32,586 nt of DNA, from the NCBI GenBank assembly GCA_947626475.1, contig CANQSK010000017.1:1-32586 (forward strand), written 5' to 3'. Under the pieces are notes generated by a model. It saw only the letters and a list, made by a program, of their open reading frames with translations, had not been told where the DNA came from and made no database searches. Shown here piece after piece: positions 7,451 to 16,599 of the stretch (position 1 is the stretch's first letter; each line of letters begins with the position of its first letter). The DNA is from an uncultured Lachnospiraceae bacterium. GTDB taxonomy: Bacteria > Bacillota > Clostridia > Lachnospirales > Lachnospiraceae. The translations under genes and the position numbers were made by a program.

Positions 7451-8965
7451 ATGGCAAATCATCTGTTTGCGGCCATAGATGTAGGCTCCTTTGAACTGGA
7501 GATGGGCATCTATGAGATTTCGCCCAAGAATGGGATCCGTCAGATCGATCACCTGCGCCATGTGATCGCGCTGGGAAGAGACACTTATCATACCGGCAAG
7601 ATCAGCTACAGGCTGGTGGACGAGATGTGCAGGGTGCTGGGTGATTTCTCAAAGGTCATGAAGGGCTACAAGGTAGAGGATTACTGGGCCTGCGCCACCA
7701 GCGCCATGAGAGAGGCCGTCAACAATCAGATCATTCTGGATCAGATTGAGGTGCGGACCGGCATTAAGGTGCAGATCATCAGCAACTCGGAGCAGCGGTT
7801 CTTAAGCTATAAGGCCATTGCCATGAAGGCGGCGGAGTTTGAGAAGATCATCCAGAAAGGAACCGCGATCGCGGACGTGGGCTTCGGCAGCACTCAGCTG
7901 TCCCTTTTTGACAAGGACAGCCTGGTGACCACTCAGAATATTGTGCCCGGCGTCCTGAAGATCCGGGATACGCTTTCCATGATACAGGCCAACCGGATTC
8001 AGGAAAACTCCATTGTGGAGGAGATCATCGACCACGAGCTGATCAAGTTTAAGAAGCTGTACCTGAGGGACCGGGATATCAAGCATCTGATCGGCGTAGG
8101 CGACACGATCACGATTCTTGTGAGGAAGGCGGCGGAGAGCGGAGCCAGCACCACCGACCGGATGACCAGGGAACAGTTCAACCGGGTTTATGATCAGCTG
8201 ATGAGTCTCTCAGCTGCCCAGATCGAGGAGGCTTTCGGCATCAATGAGAGCTTTGCCAGTATTCTGGTGCCCAGCGCCATCATTTATAACCGTATTCTTC
8301 AGATGACCGGCGCCGAGATGGTGTGGACGCCTGGGACACGGCTGTGCGACGGCGTTGTCACGGAATACGCTCAGAATAACCGGTGGCTGAAATTCACCCA
8401 TGATTTTGAGGAGGATATGCTGGCGGCGGCCAGGAACATGGCGAAGCGCTACCGCTGCGGCAACGCCCATGTTCTCTGTGTGGAGAACATGGCGGCCCGG
8501 ATGTTTGACGCCATGAAAAAGTATCACGGCCTTGCCCAGAGGGACCGGATCCTTCTGCGGATCGCCGCCATCCTCTACGGCTGCGGCAAGTATGTTACCA
8601 TGAGAGAATTCGGAGAATGCTCTTACAATATTATCATGTCCACGGAGATCATCGGTCTGTCTCAGAGCGAGAGGGAGCTGGTAGCCAACGTGGTGCGTCA
8701 TTACGCGGATGAGTATGAATATGATGAGGCGGATATCCGCACGGCCAAGCTGACTGCCATGCTGCGCCTGGCCGTGGCTCTGGATACCAGCTATCATCAG
8801 AAGCTGGAAGGATGCCGGATGGGAGTGCGCGGGGACAACCTGATCATTTCCACGGAGTATCAGGGCGACTTAAGCCTTGAGATCCTGAGCGTGAACACCA
8901 ACGCGGGATTTTTTGAAGAAATCTTCGGCATTCAGCCGGTAGTAAAACAGAAAAGGAGGGTGTAA
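7451..8965 (+). CDS. ppx: Ppx/GppA-family phosphatase (exopolyphosphatase or pppGpp phosphatase)
   Basis: A 504-residue protein with the two-domain actin-like fold of exopolyphosphatase/GppA (about 1-300) followed by an HD-like helical domain (about 315-490), the same overall length as Escherichia coli Ppx and GppA. Visible motifs are AAIDVGSFELEMGIY at 7-21, ATSAMREAVN at 82-91, the SNSEQR segment with E114 where the catalytic Glu is expected, and DVGFGST at 142-148. The last differs from the usual DIGGGST, having Phe at a glycine of the phosphate loop; the opening motif also has SFE in place of the common TNS. Activity may therefore differ from textbook Ppx. A GGGAGGGAAGG site precedes the ATG. 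It ends four bases before ppk, a standard arrangement for polyphosphate turnover. Confidence 0.88.
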   Translation: MANHLFAAIDVGSFELEMGIYEISPKNGIRQIDHLRHVIALGRDTYHTGKISYRLVDEMCRVLGDFSKVMKGYKVEDYWACATSAMREAVNNQIILDQIEVRTGIKVQIISNSEQRFLSYKAIAMKAAEFEKIIQKGTAIADVGFGSTQLSLFDKDSLVTTQNIVPGVLKIRDTLSMIQANRIQENSIVEEIIDHELIKFKKLYLRDRDIKHLIGVGDTITILVRKAAESGASTTDRMTREQFNRVYDQLMSLSAAQIEEAFGINESFASILVPSAIIYNRILQMTGAEMVWTPGTRLCDGVVTEYAQNNRWLKFTHDFEEDMLAAARNMAKRYRCGNAHVLCVENMAARMFDAMKKYHGLAQRDRILLRIAAILYGCGKYVTMREFGECSYNIIMSTEIIGLSQSERELVANVVRHYADEYEYDEADIRTAKLTAMLRLAVALDTSYHQKLEGCRMGVRGDNLIISTEYQGDLSLEILSVNTNAGFFEEIFGIQPVVKQKRRV

Positions 8966-8968
8966 GAT

Positions 8969-11104
8969 ATGGCAGAGACAGATGCCCGGTTTGTACAGCC
9001 GGAAAATTTTGTAAACCGTGAACTAAGCTGGCTGGAATTCGACTACCGGATTCTGGAGGAGGCAAGGGACAAGACCATTCCGCTGTTTGAACGGCTGAAA
9101 TTCTTAAGTATCACAGCTTCCAACCTGGATGAATTTTTTATGGTGCGTGTGGCGTCCTTAAAGGACATGGTTCATGCCGGTTACACCAAGCCGGATATGG
9201 CAGGCTTGAAGCCGGATGAGCAGCTGGTGAAGATCGGTGAAAAGACCCATGAACTGGTGGCGCTTCAGTATTCTACGTATACCCGTTCTCTGGTTCCGGC
9301 CCTGCGGCAGAACGGCCTGCGCATTGTGGGCAGGCATGAGGAGCTGACGGAGGCGGAGGGCGCCTGGGTGGACAAATATTTTCAGGACAATGTGTATCCT
9401 GTGCTTACGCCCATGGCTGTGGACTCGTCCCGGCCGTTCCCGCTGATCTACAATAAGTCCTTAAACATTGCCGCCCTGATCCGCAAAAAGGACGGAGACG
9501 GGGAGATTGACTTCGCCATGGTGAGAGTGCCTGCGGTTCTCCCCAGAATCATAGAGATTCCCGTCAGTGAAGAGCGGGTTGTGATCCTTCTGGAGGAGAT
9601 CATAGAGAGGCATCTGTCCGCCCTGTTCTCCAACTGCGATATTATTGCGGCCCATCCGTTCCGCATCATGAGAAACGCGGATCTGTCCATCGACGAGGAG
9701 GAGGCGGAGGATCTTCTGAAGGAGATCGAGAAATTGCTGAAGCGCCGTCAGTGGGGCGAGGCGATCCGGCTGGAGATCGAGGACAATACGGACAAGAGGA
9801 TCCTGAAGCGGCTGAAGAAGGAGCTGAAACTTCAGAACGCGGACATTTACCAGGTGAACGGTCCTCTGGATCTGACATTTTTAATGAAAATGTACGGGCT
9901 GCCGGATTTTGAACACCTGAAGGTCAGTCCCTACCATCCTCAGCCCAATCCGGCGTTTATGAACGACGATGATATTTTTGCCAATATTCGGAAGGGCGAT
10001 ATATTGCTGCATCATCCCTACGAGTCCTTTGACCCGGTGGTGAAATTTATTCAGACTGCCGCCAGGGACCCGGAGGTCCTGGCCATCAAGCAGACTCTGT
10101 ACCGGGTCAGCGGCAACTCGCCGATCGTGGCGGCTCTTGCCGCCGCCGCGGACAACGGCAAGCAGGTGTCGGTGCTGGTGGAGCTGAAGGCCCGTTTTGA
10201 CGAGGAGAACAACATCAACTGGGCCAAGATGCTTGAGAAAGCCGGCTGCCACGTGATCTACGGCCTGGTAGGTCTTAAGACCCACTCCAAGATCACCCTG
10301 GTGGTCCGCCGTGAGGAGGACGGAATCCGCCGTTATGTCCACCTGGGCACCGGCAACTATAACGATTCCACGGCCAAGCTGTATACCGACTGCGGTCTGC
10401 TCACCTGCCATCCTCAGATTGGCGAGGACGCCACAGCGGTGTTTAATATGCTGTCCGGCTACTCGGAGCCGCTCCACTGGAATCATCTGGTGGTGGCCCC
10501 CATCTGGCTGAGAAAACGGTTTGTCCGCCTGATCGAGCGGGAGACTCATCACGCCAGCACGGGACGTCCGGCCAGGATCATTGCCAAAGTCAATTCTCTC
10601 TGCGACCGGGATATCATCGCCAAGCTGTACGAGGCCTCCTGCGCCGGAGTGAAGATCGATCTGATTGTCCGCGGCATCTGCGGCCTGCGTGCCGGAGTCC
10701 CGGGCCTCAGCGAGAACATTACGGTCCGCTCCATTGTGGGCAATTTCCTGGAGCACAGCCGCATCTTCTATTTTGAGAACAACGGCATGCCGGAGTACTA
10801 TATGGGAAGCGCCGACTGGATGCCCAGAAACCTGGACCGCCGCGTGGAGATCGTGTTCCCCATCCTGGACGTGGAGCTGCAGCAGAAGGCCATGCATATT
10901 CTGGAGGTGCAGCTGGAGGACAACCTGAAGGCTCATGTCCTTCAGCCGGACGGCAGCTACGTGAAGGTTGACCGCCGGGGCAAGATGCCTCTGGGCGCTC
11001 AGGACACCTTCTGCGGAGAGGCTGTGGCCGCTGCCAGGGCGGTGGAGGCCCGGCAGGACCCGGTCAACACCAGGGTGTTCGTGCCGGTGGAGAGTCCGAA
11101 TTGA
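8969..11104 (+). CDS. ppk1: Polyphosphate kinase 1
   Basis: PPK1 reversibly polymerises the gamma-phosphate of ATP into inorganic polyphosphate. The protein has 711 residues, full length. The N-terminal domain opens with NRELSWLEF (16-24) and continues SNLDEFFMVR (51-60). The catalytic core carries the phospho-accepting H439 in GLKTHSKITLV, VHLGTGNYN (457-465) and the second histidine H596 in LEHSRIFYF. SPYHPQPN (320-327) also lies in the core. The ATG is backed by AAGGAGGG at 8953-8960, which overlaps the end of ppx, so translation is coupled. The gene ends the operon: a strong stem-loop follows 15 bases later. The identification is firm. Confidence 0.97.
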   Translation: MAETDARFVQPENFVNRELSWLEFDYRILEEARDKTIPLFERLKFLSITASNLDEFFMVRVASLKDMVHAGYTKPDMAGLKPDEQLVKIGEKTHELVALQYSTYTRSLVPALRQNGLRIVGRHEELTEAEGAWVDKYFQDNVYPVLTPMAVDSSRPFPLIYNKSLNIAALIRKKDGDGEIDFAMVRVPAVLPRIIEIPVSEERVVILLEEIIERHLSALFSNCDIIAAHPFRIMRNADLSIDEEEAEDLLKEIEKLLKRRQWGEAIRLEIEDNTDKRILKRLKKELKLQNADIYQVNGPLDLTFLMKMYGLPDFEHLKVSPYHPQPNPAFMNDDDIFANIRKGDILLHHPYESFDPVVKFIQTAARDPEVLAIKQTLYRVSGNSPIVAALAAAADNGKQVSVLVELKARFDEENNINWAKMLEKAGCHVIYGLVGLKTHSKITLVVRREEDGIRRYVHLGTGNYNDSTAKLYTDCGLLTCHPQIGEDATAVFNMLSGYSEPLHWNHLVVAPIWLRKRFVRLIERETHHASTGRPARIIAKVNSLCDRDIIAKLYEASCAGVKIDLIVRGICGLRAGVPGLSENITVRSIVGNFLEHSRIFYFENNGMPEYYMGSADWMPRNLDRRVEIVFPILDVELQQKAMHILEVQLEDNLKAHVLQPDGSYVKVDRRGKMPLGAQDTFCGEAVAAARAVEARQDPVNTRVFVPVESPN

Positions 11105-11118
11105 GAAATAAATAAAAA

Positions 11119-11176
11119 CGAGCTGCTGTTTTAACGGATGTATGCTTACGTGAAACGGCAGCTCGAGCTGTTTTAT
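11119..11176 (+). terminator. Intrinsic terminator after ppk1
   Basis: CGAGCTGCTGTTT (11119-11131) pairs with AAACGGCAGCTCG (11153-11165), a 13-bp stem with one G-T wobble and a 21-base loop. A short T-run (GTTTTATG) follows five bases later. It separates the polyphosphate operon from the two-component operon. Confidence 0.7.
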
Positions 11177-11268
11177 GGGTTATGATCTCGGAAAAGCAGG
11201 TCTTTCCAGCCAAGGAAAATACTTTAAAAGATTGGTAATGAAAAAGTAAGGCAAAATCCTATATGATA

Positions 11269-11277
11269 TGCTATAAT
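11269..11277 (+). promoter_or_regulatory. Extended -10 promoter for the two-component/ABC operon
   Basis: TGCTATAAT at 11269-11277 is a perfect TATAAT with the extended TG element. The -35 region (AGGCAA at 17-bp spacing) is poor, so an activator, possibly the response regulator itself, may assist. It lies about 60 bases before the response-regulator start codon. Confidence 0.6.
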
Positions 11278-11336
11278 AGGCTCAGATGACGCATATGGAA
11301 GAATAGGAAGGAACGAAAAACAAAGGAGGAGCCCTG

Positions 11337-12041
11337 ATGTCACAGATTAATATTCTGGTAGTGGATGATGAGAAGGAGATTGCCGACCTGGTTGAGATCT
11401 ATCTGGTCAGCGACGGATATAAAGTGTTTAAGGCCAATAACGCTCAGGAAGGGCTGGATATCCTGGACCGGGAGGACATCCACCTGGTGCTTCTTGACAT
11501 TATGATGCCGGGGATGGACGGACTGGAGATGTGCAGGAAGATCCGGGAGACCAACAACATTCCCATTATTATGCTCAGCGCCCGCTCCACAGATCTGGAT
11601 AAGATCCTGGGACTGGGTACGGGAGCTGACGATTACGTGGTGAAGCCGTTCAATCCGCTGGAGCTGACGGCCAGGGTCAAGTCCCAGCTGCGGCGGTACA
11701 CTCAGCTGAACCCAAACAGCGGTTCCAGGGAGAGCGAGAAGAACGAGATCTCCATCAAGGGGCTGGTCATCAACAAGGACAACCACAAGGTGACGGTGTT
11801 CGACGAGGAGATCAAGCTGACGCCGATTGAATTTGATATTCTCTATCTGCTGGCTTCCAATCCCGGCAAGGTGTTCAGCACCGATGAGATTTTTGAGCGG
11901 GTCTGGAACGAGAAGGTTTACGAGGCCAACAATACGGTTATGGTACATATCCGCCGTCTCCGGGGCAAGATGAAGGAAGATACCCGGGAGAACAAGATCA
12001 TCACCACGGTGTGGGGGGTAGGATACAAAATTGAAAAATGA
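11337..12041 (+). CDS. OmpR/PhoB-family response regulator (VanR-like)
   Basis: A 234-residue DNA-binding response regulator. The receiver domain (about 4-118) has the acidic pocket D10-D11, the phospho-acceptor D54 in LLDIMMPGMDG, S81 and K103 in VVKPFNP. A winged-helix output domain (about 137-232) includes KLTPIEFDILYLL and the recognition region with VMVHIRRLRGKM. The closest well-known type is VanR, but no van resistance genes follow, so it is not a vancomycin cluster. AAAGGAGGA at 11322-11330 supports the start. It overlaps the kinase gene by 11 bases if the kinase uses TTG. Likely targets are its own operon and perhaps the next one, which is inference from position. Confidence 0.93.
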   Translation: MSQINILVVDDEKEIADLVEIYLVSDGYKVFKANNAQEGLDILDREDIHLVLLDIMMPGMDGLEMCRKIRETNNIPIIMLSARSTDLDKILGLGTGADDYVVKPFNPLELTARVKSQLRRYTQLNPNSGSRESEKNEISIKGLVINKDNHKVTVFDEEIKLTPIEFDILYLLASNPGKVFSTDEIFERVWNEKVYEANNTVMVHIRRLRGKMKEDTRENKIITTVWGVGYKIEK

Positions 12042-13188
12042 TATGAGTTACCGCTACCACACGCGGGTAATTACCAATATCATATACAGTACCATTCTGG
12101 CCTGCCTGGTGGAGGTTTTTCTGGTGACCAACCTTACCATGGTGGGCCGCTACGCGGTGGAGAACGGACGGGAGGGCAGTCTGGCAGCCATGTTTTATCA
12201 GCCGGAGACGCTGATCGTCATGTTCTATGTGCTGGTGGGAATCGGCGTGTTCGCGGTGGCGTTCTTTCTGCTTCAGCGGGAGTCCATGTCCTATATCACG
12301 AAGATTTCCGCCGCCATGCAGAACATTGCGGCCGGGGATCTGAACACTTCCGTGGAGGTGGTAGGCGACGATGAATTTTCCAGCATGGCTGCCAATCTGA
12401 ATCTGATGGTGGGAGAGATCCGGGAGCTGATGGACAGAGAGAGGGAGTCGGAGCGGACCAAGAATGAGCTGATCACCAATGTAGCCCATGATCTGAGGAC
12501 GCCCCTGACCTCTATCATCGGTTATCTGGAGCTTCTGTCGGGACCGGTGAAGATGGCCCCCGAGCTGCAGGAGAAGTACATAGGCATCACTTACACCAAG
12601 GCCAAGCGCCTGCAGAAGCTGATCGAGGATCTGTTCGGTTTTACCAAGCTGAATTACGGCAAGATTTCCATGCGGGTGTCCAAGGTGGACATTATCAAGC
12701 TTCTGAGCCAGCTGCTGGAAGAATTTTATCCCAATTTTATGGAAAAGAATCTGTCCTACGAGCTTCAGAGCAATGTGCCTTCCCAGATCATCAATGCCGA
12801 CGGCAACCTGCTGGCCCGGCTCTTTGACAATCTTCTGGGCAACGCCATCAAGTACGGGGCCGAGGGCAAGAAGATCCTGGTGAAGGTTCACGGGGATGCC
12901 GACTTTGTGACAGTGTCGGTGACCAATTACGGCTATGTGATTCCCAAGGAGGAGCTTCCTCTTTTGTTTAATAAATTTTACCGGGTGGAGCAGTCCCGCT
13001 CTACCAATACCGGAGGCACCGGGCTGGGTCTGGCGATTGCCAAGAATATCGTGGACATGCACGGAGGAACCATCTCTGTGGCCAGCGATCTGAACGGTAC
13101 TGTGTTTACGGTGAAGCTTCAGGTGAATTTTGATATTAACAGGGAACATTTTGGAAACCTGGGAGAGTATCATGAATATGAGATGTAA
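12031..13188 (+). CDS. Sensor histidine kinase (VanS-like)
   Basis: A 385-residue membrane kinase partnered with the preceding regulator. Two transmembrane helices (about 14-36 and 61-82) flank a short extracytoplasmic loop of roughly 25 residues, too small for a classical ligand domain, as in intramembrane-sensing or accessory-protein-dependent kinases. A HAMP-like linker (84-135) leads to the H-box NVAHDLRTPLTS with H153, the N-box FDNLLGNAIKYG (265-276) and G-boxes including GGTGLGLAIA (328-337). The TTG start at 12031 sits eight bases after GGGGGGTAGG; an alternative ATG is at 12043, just past the regulator stop. Its 3' end overlaps the next gene by 17 bases, so sensing may depend on that membrane protein or the ABC transporter. 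The last idea is inference. Confidence 0.93.
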   Translation: MKNDMSYRYHTRVITNIIYSTILACLVEVFLVTNLTMVGRYAVENGREGSLAAMFYQPETLIVMFYVLVGIGVFAVAFFLLQRESMSYITKISAAMQNIAAGDLNTSVEVVGDDEFSSMAANLNLMVGEIRELMDRERESERTKNELITNVAHDLRTPLTSIIGYLELLSGPVKMAPELQEKYIGITYTKAKRLQKLIEDLFGFTKLNYGKISMRVSKVDIIKLLSQLLEEFYPNFMEKNLSYELQSNVPSQIINADGNLLARLFDNLLGNAIKYGAEGKKILVKVHGDADFVTVSVTNYGYVIPKEELPLLFNKFYRVEQSRSTNTGGTGLGLAIAKNIVDMHGGTISVASDLNGTVFTVKLQVNFDINREHFGNLGEYHEYEM

Positions 13189-15646
13189 ATGGTTTGTAGG
13201 GCCGCTGCTGTGCATGCTGGCCCTATCTGCCGTTCTGGCGGGGCCGGCGCTGACGTCCCGGGCGGAGGACGCGGACGTTCTCCAAAGCAGCCCTGCGGAC
13301 AGCGGCATTCTGATGGAAGTCACCTACGGATATGGGGACCATGCCAGAGGCGGCCGCTATGTGCCGGTGGATGTGGCGCTGGAGAATGAGGGAAGCGCCG
13401 GCTTTGCGGGTTCGCTGGAGATTCTGACAATGGAGTCGGATTACGACATTTACCGGTACCAGTATCCGGTGGAGGTGGAAGCCGGGGCAGGGAAAGACCT
13501 GCATGTTTATATTCCCATGGGAAACCGGGCGGACCAGATGTTTGTCAGCCTGTCGGATTCGGAGGGCAGGCAGATTTTGAACAAGAGGATCCGGCTGAAT
13601 TTTAATCTGGAGGTGCCGGAGCTGTTCGTGGGCATACTCAGCGATACGCCGGACAAGCTGGAGGCCTGGAACGGCCTGAATATTGACTACAGCATGGTAA
13701 GAACCACGGCGGTGAATTTCGACGTGGAGACGTTCCCGGCAGACGAGATGGGCCTGGATGTCATAGATGTGATACTGATCAGCAATTTCCGGATCCGCGA
13801 CCTCTCTTCTGAGCAGAGCCGGGTGCTGATTCAGTGGGTCCGCAGCGGGGGTACCATGATTCTGGGCACGGGAATGAGAGCCGACGATACACTGGGCCGT
13901 TTTGCCCCGGAGCTTCTGGAGGAATCCTATGATCCGCCGGGAGAGAGAGAGGTGGATATGGGAACGGCCTACGCCCAGGAGAATCCCTCCGAGGCGGTTC
14001 TGACGCTGCCCTGTGTGGATTTCTCTCTGTCCGGCGGAGACATTCTTTTGTCTGATGAAGAGCAGACGCTGGTGGCGGCGGTGCCCTACGGAAGAGGCAC
14101 CATCGCTGTAGCGGCCTATGATTTTACGGATATTGACCAGTTCTGCCGCCAGAATCCGTCCTATCTGGATGACCTGCTCACAAGGATTCTGGGTGAGCCG
14201 AAGATAACAGGTCTGGCGCAGGCAGTATACAGCGGCAATTCCGATTCCTACTGGTCGGTGCGGGATATGATCAACACCGGCAATGTCCGCCGTCTCCCCA
14301 ACATGAGTCTGTATACCCTGGAGATCGTCATTTACATTTTTCTGGCAGGTCTGGCCTGGTATATATTTTTGAAGCAGAGGGACCTGACCGATTATTACCG
14401 ATGGGGAGTAGTCGCCCTGTCGCTGTTTTTCACGACGATCATTTATGTGATGAGCAGCGGAACCAGGTTTACCGGCACTTTTTACACCTACGCAAGGTTC
14501 CTGGAAACTACCTCGGATTCCGTCAGTGAGACGTCTTACATGAATATCCGGGCGCCCTACAGTCATTCCTACGAGGCGAGGCTGTCGCCGGATTACGCGG
14601 TGAAGCCGGTTACCCGCAGCTTTTATGAGGACAGCGCGGCGGTGCCCAGATTTACCGGAAGCGAGGACTGCCAGGTAAATGTCAGCCTCCGGCCGGATGG
14701 GACCGTCATCACCATTCAGAATGTGCCGGCGTTTGAACCCAGATATTTTCAGCTGAATAAAATGACGGAAAATACCGATGAAATCGGGTTTTACGGAGAG
14801 CTTCTGGTGAACCGGGGAACCCTGTCGGGAAGCATCACCAGCGCCTTTGCCGCTCCGGTGGACAACTGCGCCCTTCTGTTCAACAATAAGCTGATCAGTC
14901 TGGGAACCATGGAGCCGGGGCAGACGGTCGTCATAGACGGGATGGAAGCCGTTGAGTATCCTCAGAATTATTCTTATCAGGTGGCTTCCTATCTGTCCGG
15001 CGAAAGCGCTTTTGAGCAGGCGGATATCGGCAATGAGGAGTATGTGGACGCGTCGGAGAAGACCAAGCTGCTGAAATTTTATCTGGATAATCATATGCCG
15101 TCCTACTACGGAGTGCCTGCCGCCCGGGTAGTGGGCGTTATGGGGACCGGTGATGAGGACGGCAGTCCGGGGAATGGGGAGTCCGTCCAGGGAAGCACTG
15201 TGGTATCCTCCGCGGTTTCTGTTTATTCCAGCGAGGACGAAGTACTGTACCGCTCGGCCCTGGCCAAGACGCCGAAGGTGCTGGGAGGCAGCTATGACCA
15301 GGAGAGCAATGCCCTTTACGGAATGGACCCGGTGACGCTGGAGTATTCTCTGGGCAATGACGTCCGTGTGGAGAGCCTGTTTTTCGATTACGTGTCGGAA
15401 GTGTTTACCGCGAATCCGTCCGGGGACGATCTGGTGCCCTTTGAGGGAAGCATCTATTTCTACAATCATAATACAGGAGCCTTTGACGAGATGGATCCTC
15501 AGAAGAGGGAATATGAGGATTACCAGTTGGCGGGCTATTTGTCGCCGGGGAACACTATTACGGTCCGGTATGTGTACGCCAATATGAACCAGTATAACTG
15601 GAATGTGCTGCTTCCGGCGCTGAACATTGTGGGGAGGGAATACTGA
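13172..15646 (+). CDS. Large exported/membrane protein with GATase-like domain, ABC-transporter associated
   Basis: An 824-residue protein of no family I can name. The start at ATG 13172 (MNMRCKWFVGPLL) gives a clean signal peptide (about 1-28) and has GGGAGAG upstream; an earlier in-frame ATG at 13130 lacks both. An extracytoplasmic beta-rich region (about 35-185) is followed by a segment resembling class I glutamine amidotransferase-like folds (VIDVILISNF, then LIQWVRSGGTMILGTG). Two adjacent transmembrane helices lie at about 379-428, and a second exported domain of about 390 residues ends the protein. The overlaps with the kinase gene (17 bases) and with the ABC ATPase (TGATG at the junction) show tight coupling. 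By position it is a subunit of the ABC transporter or a sensor accessory to the kinase; similar large exported proteins accompany ABC-2 exporters in other Firmicutes. Confidence 0.8.
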   Translation: MNMRCKWFVGPLLCMLALSAVLAGPALTSRAEDADVLQSSPADSGILMEVTYGYGDHARGGRYVPVDVALENEGSAGFAGSLEILTMESDYDIYRYQYPVEVEAGAGKDLHVYIPMGNRADQMFVSLSDSEGRQILNKRIRLNFNLEVPELFVGILSDTPDKLEAWNGLNIDYSMVRTTAVNFDVETFPADEMGLDVIDVILISNFRIRDLSSEQSRVLIQWVRSGGTMILGTGMRADDTLGRFAPELLEESYDPPGEREVDMGTAYAQENPSEAVLTLPCVDFSLSGGDILLSDEEQTLVAAVPYGRGTIAVAAYDFTDIDQFCRQNPSYLDDLLTRILGEPKITGLAQAVYSGNSDSYWSVRDMINTGNVRRLPNMSLYTLEIVIYIFLAGLAWYIFLKQRDLTDYYRWGVVALSLFFTTIIYVMSSGTRFTGTFYTYARFLETTSDSVSETSYMNIRAPYSHSYEARLSPDYAVKPVTRSFYEDSAAVPRFTGSEDCQVNVSLRPDGTVITIQNVPAFEPRYFQLNKMTENTDEIGFYGELLVNRGTLSGSITSAFAAPVDNCALLFNNKLISLGTMEPGQTVVIDGMEAVEYPQNYSYQVASYLSGESAFEQADIGNEEYVDASEKTKLLKFYLDNHMPSYYGVPAARVVGVMGTGDEDGSPGNGESVQGSTVVSSAVSVYSSEDEVLYRSALAKTPKVLGGSYDQESNALYGMDPVTLEYSLGNDVRVESLFFDYVSEVFTANPSGDDLVPFEGSIYFYNHNTGAFDEMDPQKREYEDYQLAGYLSPGNTITVRYVYANMNQYNWNVLLPALNIVGREY

Positions 15647-16599
15647 TGCTGAAGATTGAGAATCTGAAAAAGGTATTCGGCCGCACAGTGGCTTTGGACG
15701 GGCTGAACATGACGGTGGAGGACGGTGCCCTCTACGGTTTTGTGGGGCCCAACGGGGCGGGAAAGACCACAACGATCAAGACGGTCATCGGGCTTTTGCT
15801 GCCCGACAGCGGCCGGATAACGGTTGGTGGCGTGGATATCGTTCAGGAGCCGGGGAAAATGCTGAGCAAGATCGGATATGTGCCGGATAGCTTCGGTATC
15901 TATGACAATCTGAAGGTGGCGGAATACATGGAGTTTTTCGCGGCCTGCTACGGCTTGACCGGCCTGAAGGCAAGAAAGCGCAGCCAGGCCCTGCTGGAAC
16001 AGGTAGGACTGGATGACAAGGCTGATTTCTACGTGGAGGGACTGTCCAGGGGCATGAAGCAGCGGCTGTGCCTGGCCAGGGCCCTGATCCATAATCCGCC
16101 GCTTCTGATCATGGATGAACCTACGGCCGGGCTGGATCCCAGAACGCGCTATGAGTTTAAGGAGATACTCAAGGACCTGCGGGGGCAGGGAAAGACCGTG
16201 CTGATCAGTTCCCATATTTTACCGGAGCTAGCGGAAATATGCACGGACATCGGCATCGTGGACCAGGGCCGCATGGTGGCGGAGGGAAGTCTGGACCAGA
16301 TCCTGGAAAAGATCAATGTGACCACGCCTCTGATGATTTCCGTGGCGGAAGGACAGCAGGCAGCTCTCCGGATCCTGAGAGAGCATCCCATGGTCGAGAC
16401 CATCACCATCCGGGATGAGGATATTATGGTGGGCTTCAGCGGAGACAAGCAGGACGAGGCGGCTCTGCTTCAGCAGCTGGTGGACGCGGAGGTTCAGGTT
16501 TACGGCTTTGTGAGAGAGCGGGGCAATCTGGAGTCGGTGTTTATGCAGATTACGGATCATGGGGAAGAAGGGACGGTGCTGATTCATGAAGATTATTAA
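15646..16599 (+). CDS. ABC transporter ATP-binding protein (CcmA/Nat type)
   Basis: A 317-residue ABC ATPase that energises an ABC-2 exporter. It carries Walker A GPNGAGKTT (about 33-41), the signature LSRGMKQRL, Walker B LLIMDEPTAGLD with the catalytic Glu, and the H-loop in ISSHILPE. About 90 residues after the nucleotide-binding domain form the C-terminal extension usual in drug or lipid exporters of this class. Its ATG overlaps the previous stop by one base (TGATG) and its own end overlaps the permease start by 14 bases. The substrate cannot be read from the sequence. Confidence 0.94.
   Translation: MLKIENLKKVFGRTVALDGLNMTVEDGALYGFVGPNGAGKTTTIKTVIGLLLPDSGRITVGGVDIVQEPGKMLSKIGYVPDSFGIYDNLKVAEYMEFFAACYGLTGLKARKRSQALLEQVGLDDKADFYVEGLSRGMKQRLCLARALIHNPPLLIMDEPTAGLDPRTRYEFKEILKDLRGQGKTVLISSHILPELAEICTDIGIVDQGRMVAEGSLDQILEKINVTTPLMISVAEGQQAALRILREHPMVETITIRDEDIMVGFSGDKQDEAALLQQLVDAEVQVYGFVRERGNLESVFMQITDHGEEGTVLIHEDY

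Noticed and set aside
11337-13188. Vancomycin-resistance cluster
   Set aside because: The regulator and kinase look VanRS-like, but no vanH, ligase or vanX-type gene is present; the partners are an exported protein and an ABC exporter.
13223-15772. Antisense open frame of 849 codons over the exported protein gene
   Set aside because: It has no ribosome binding site or recognisable family, and the sense strand has a signal peptide, TM helices and operon overlaps.
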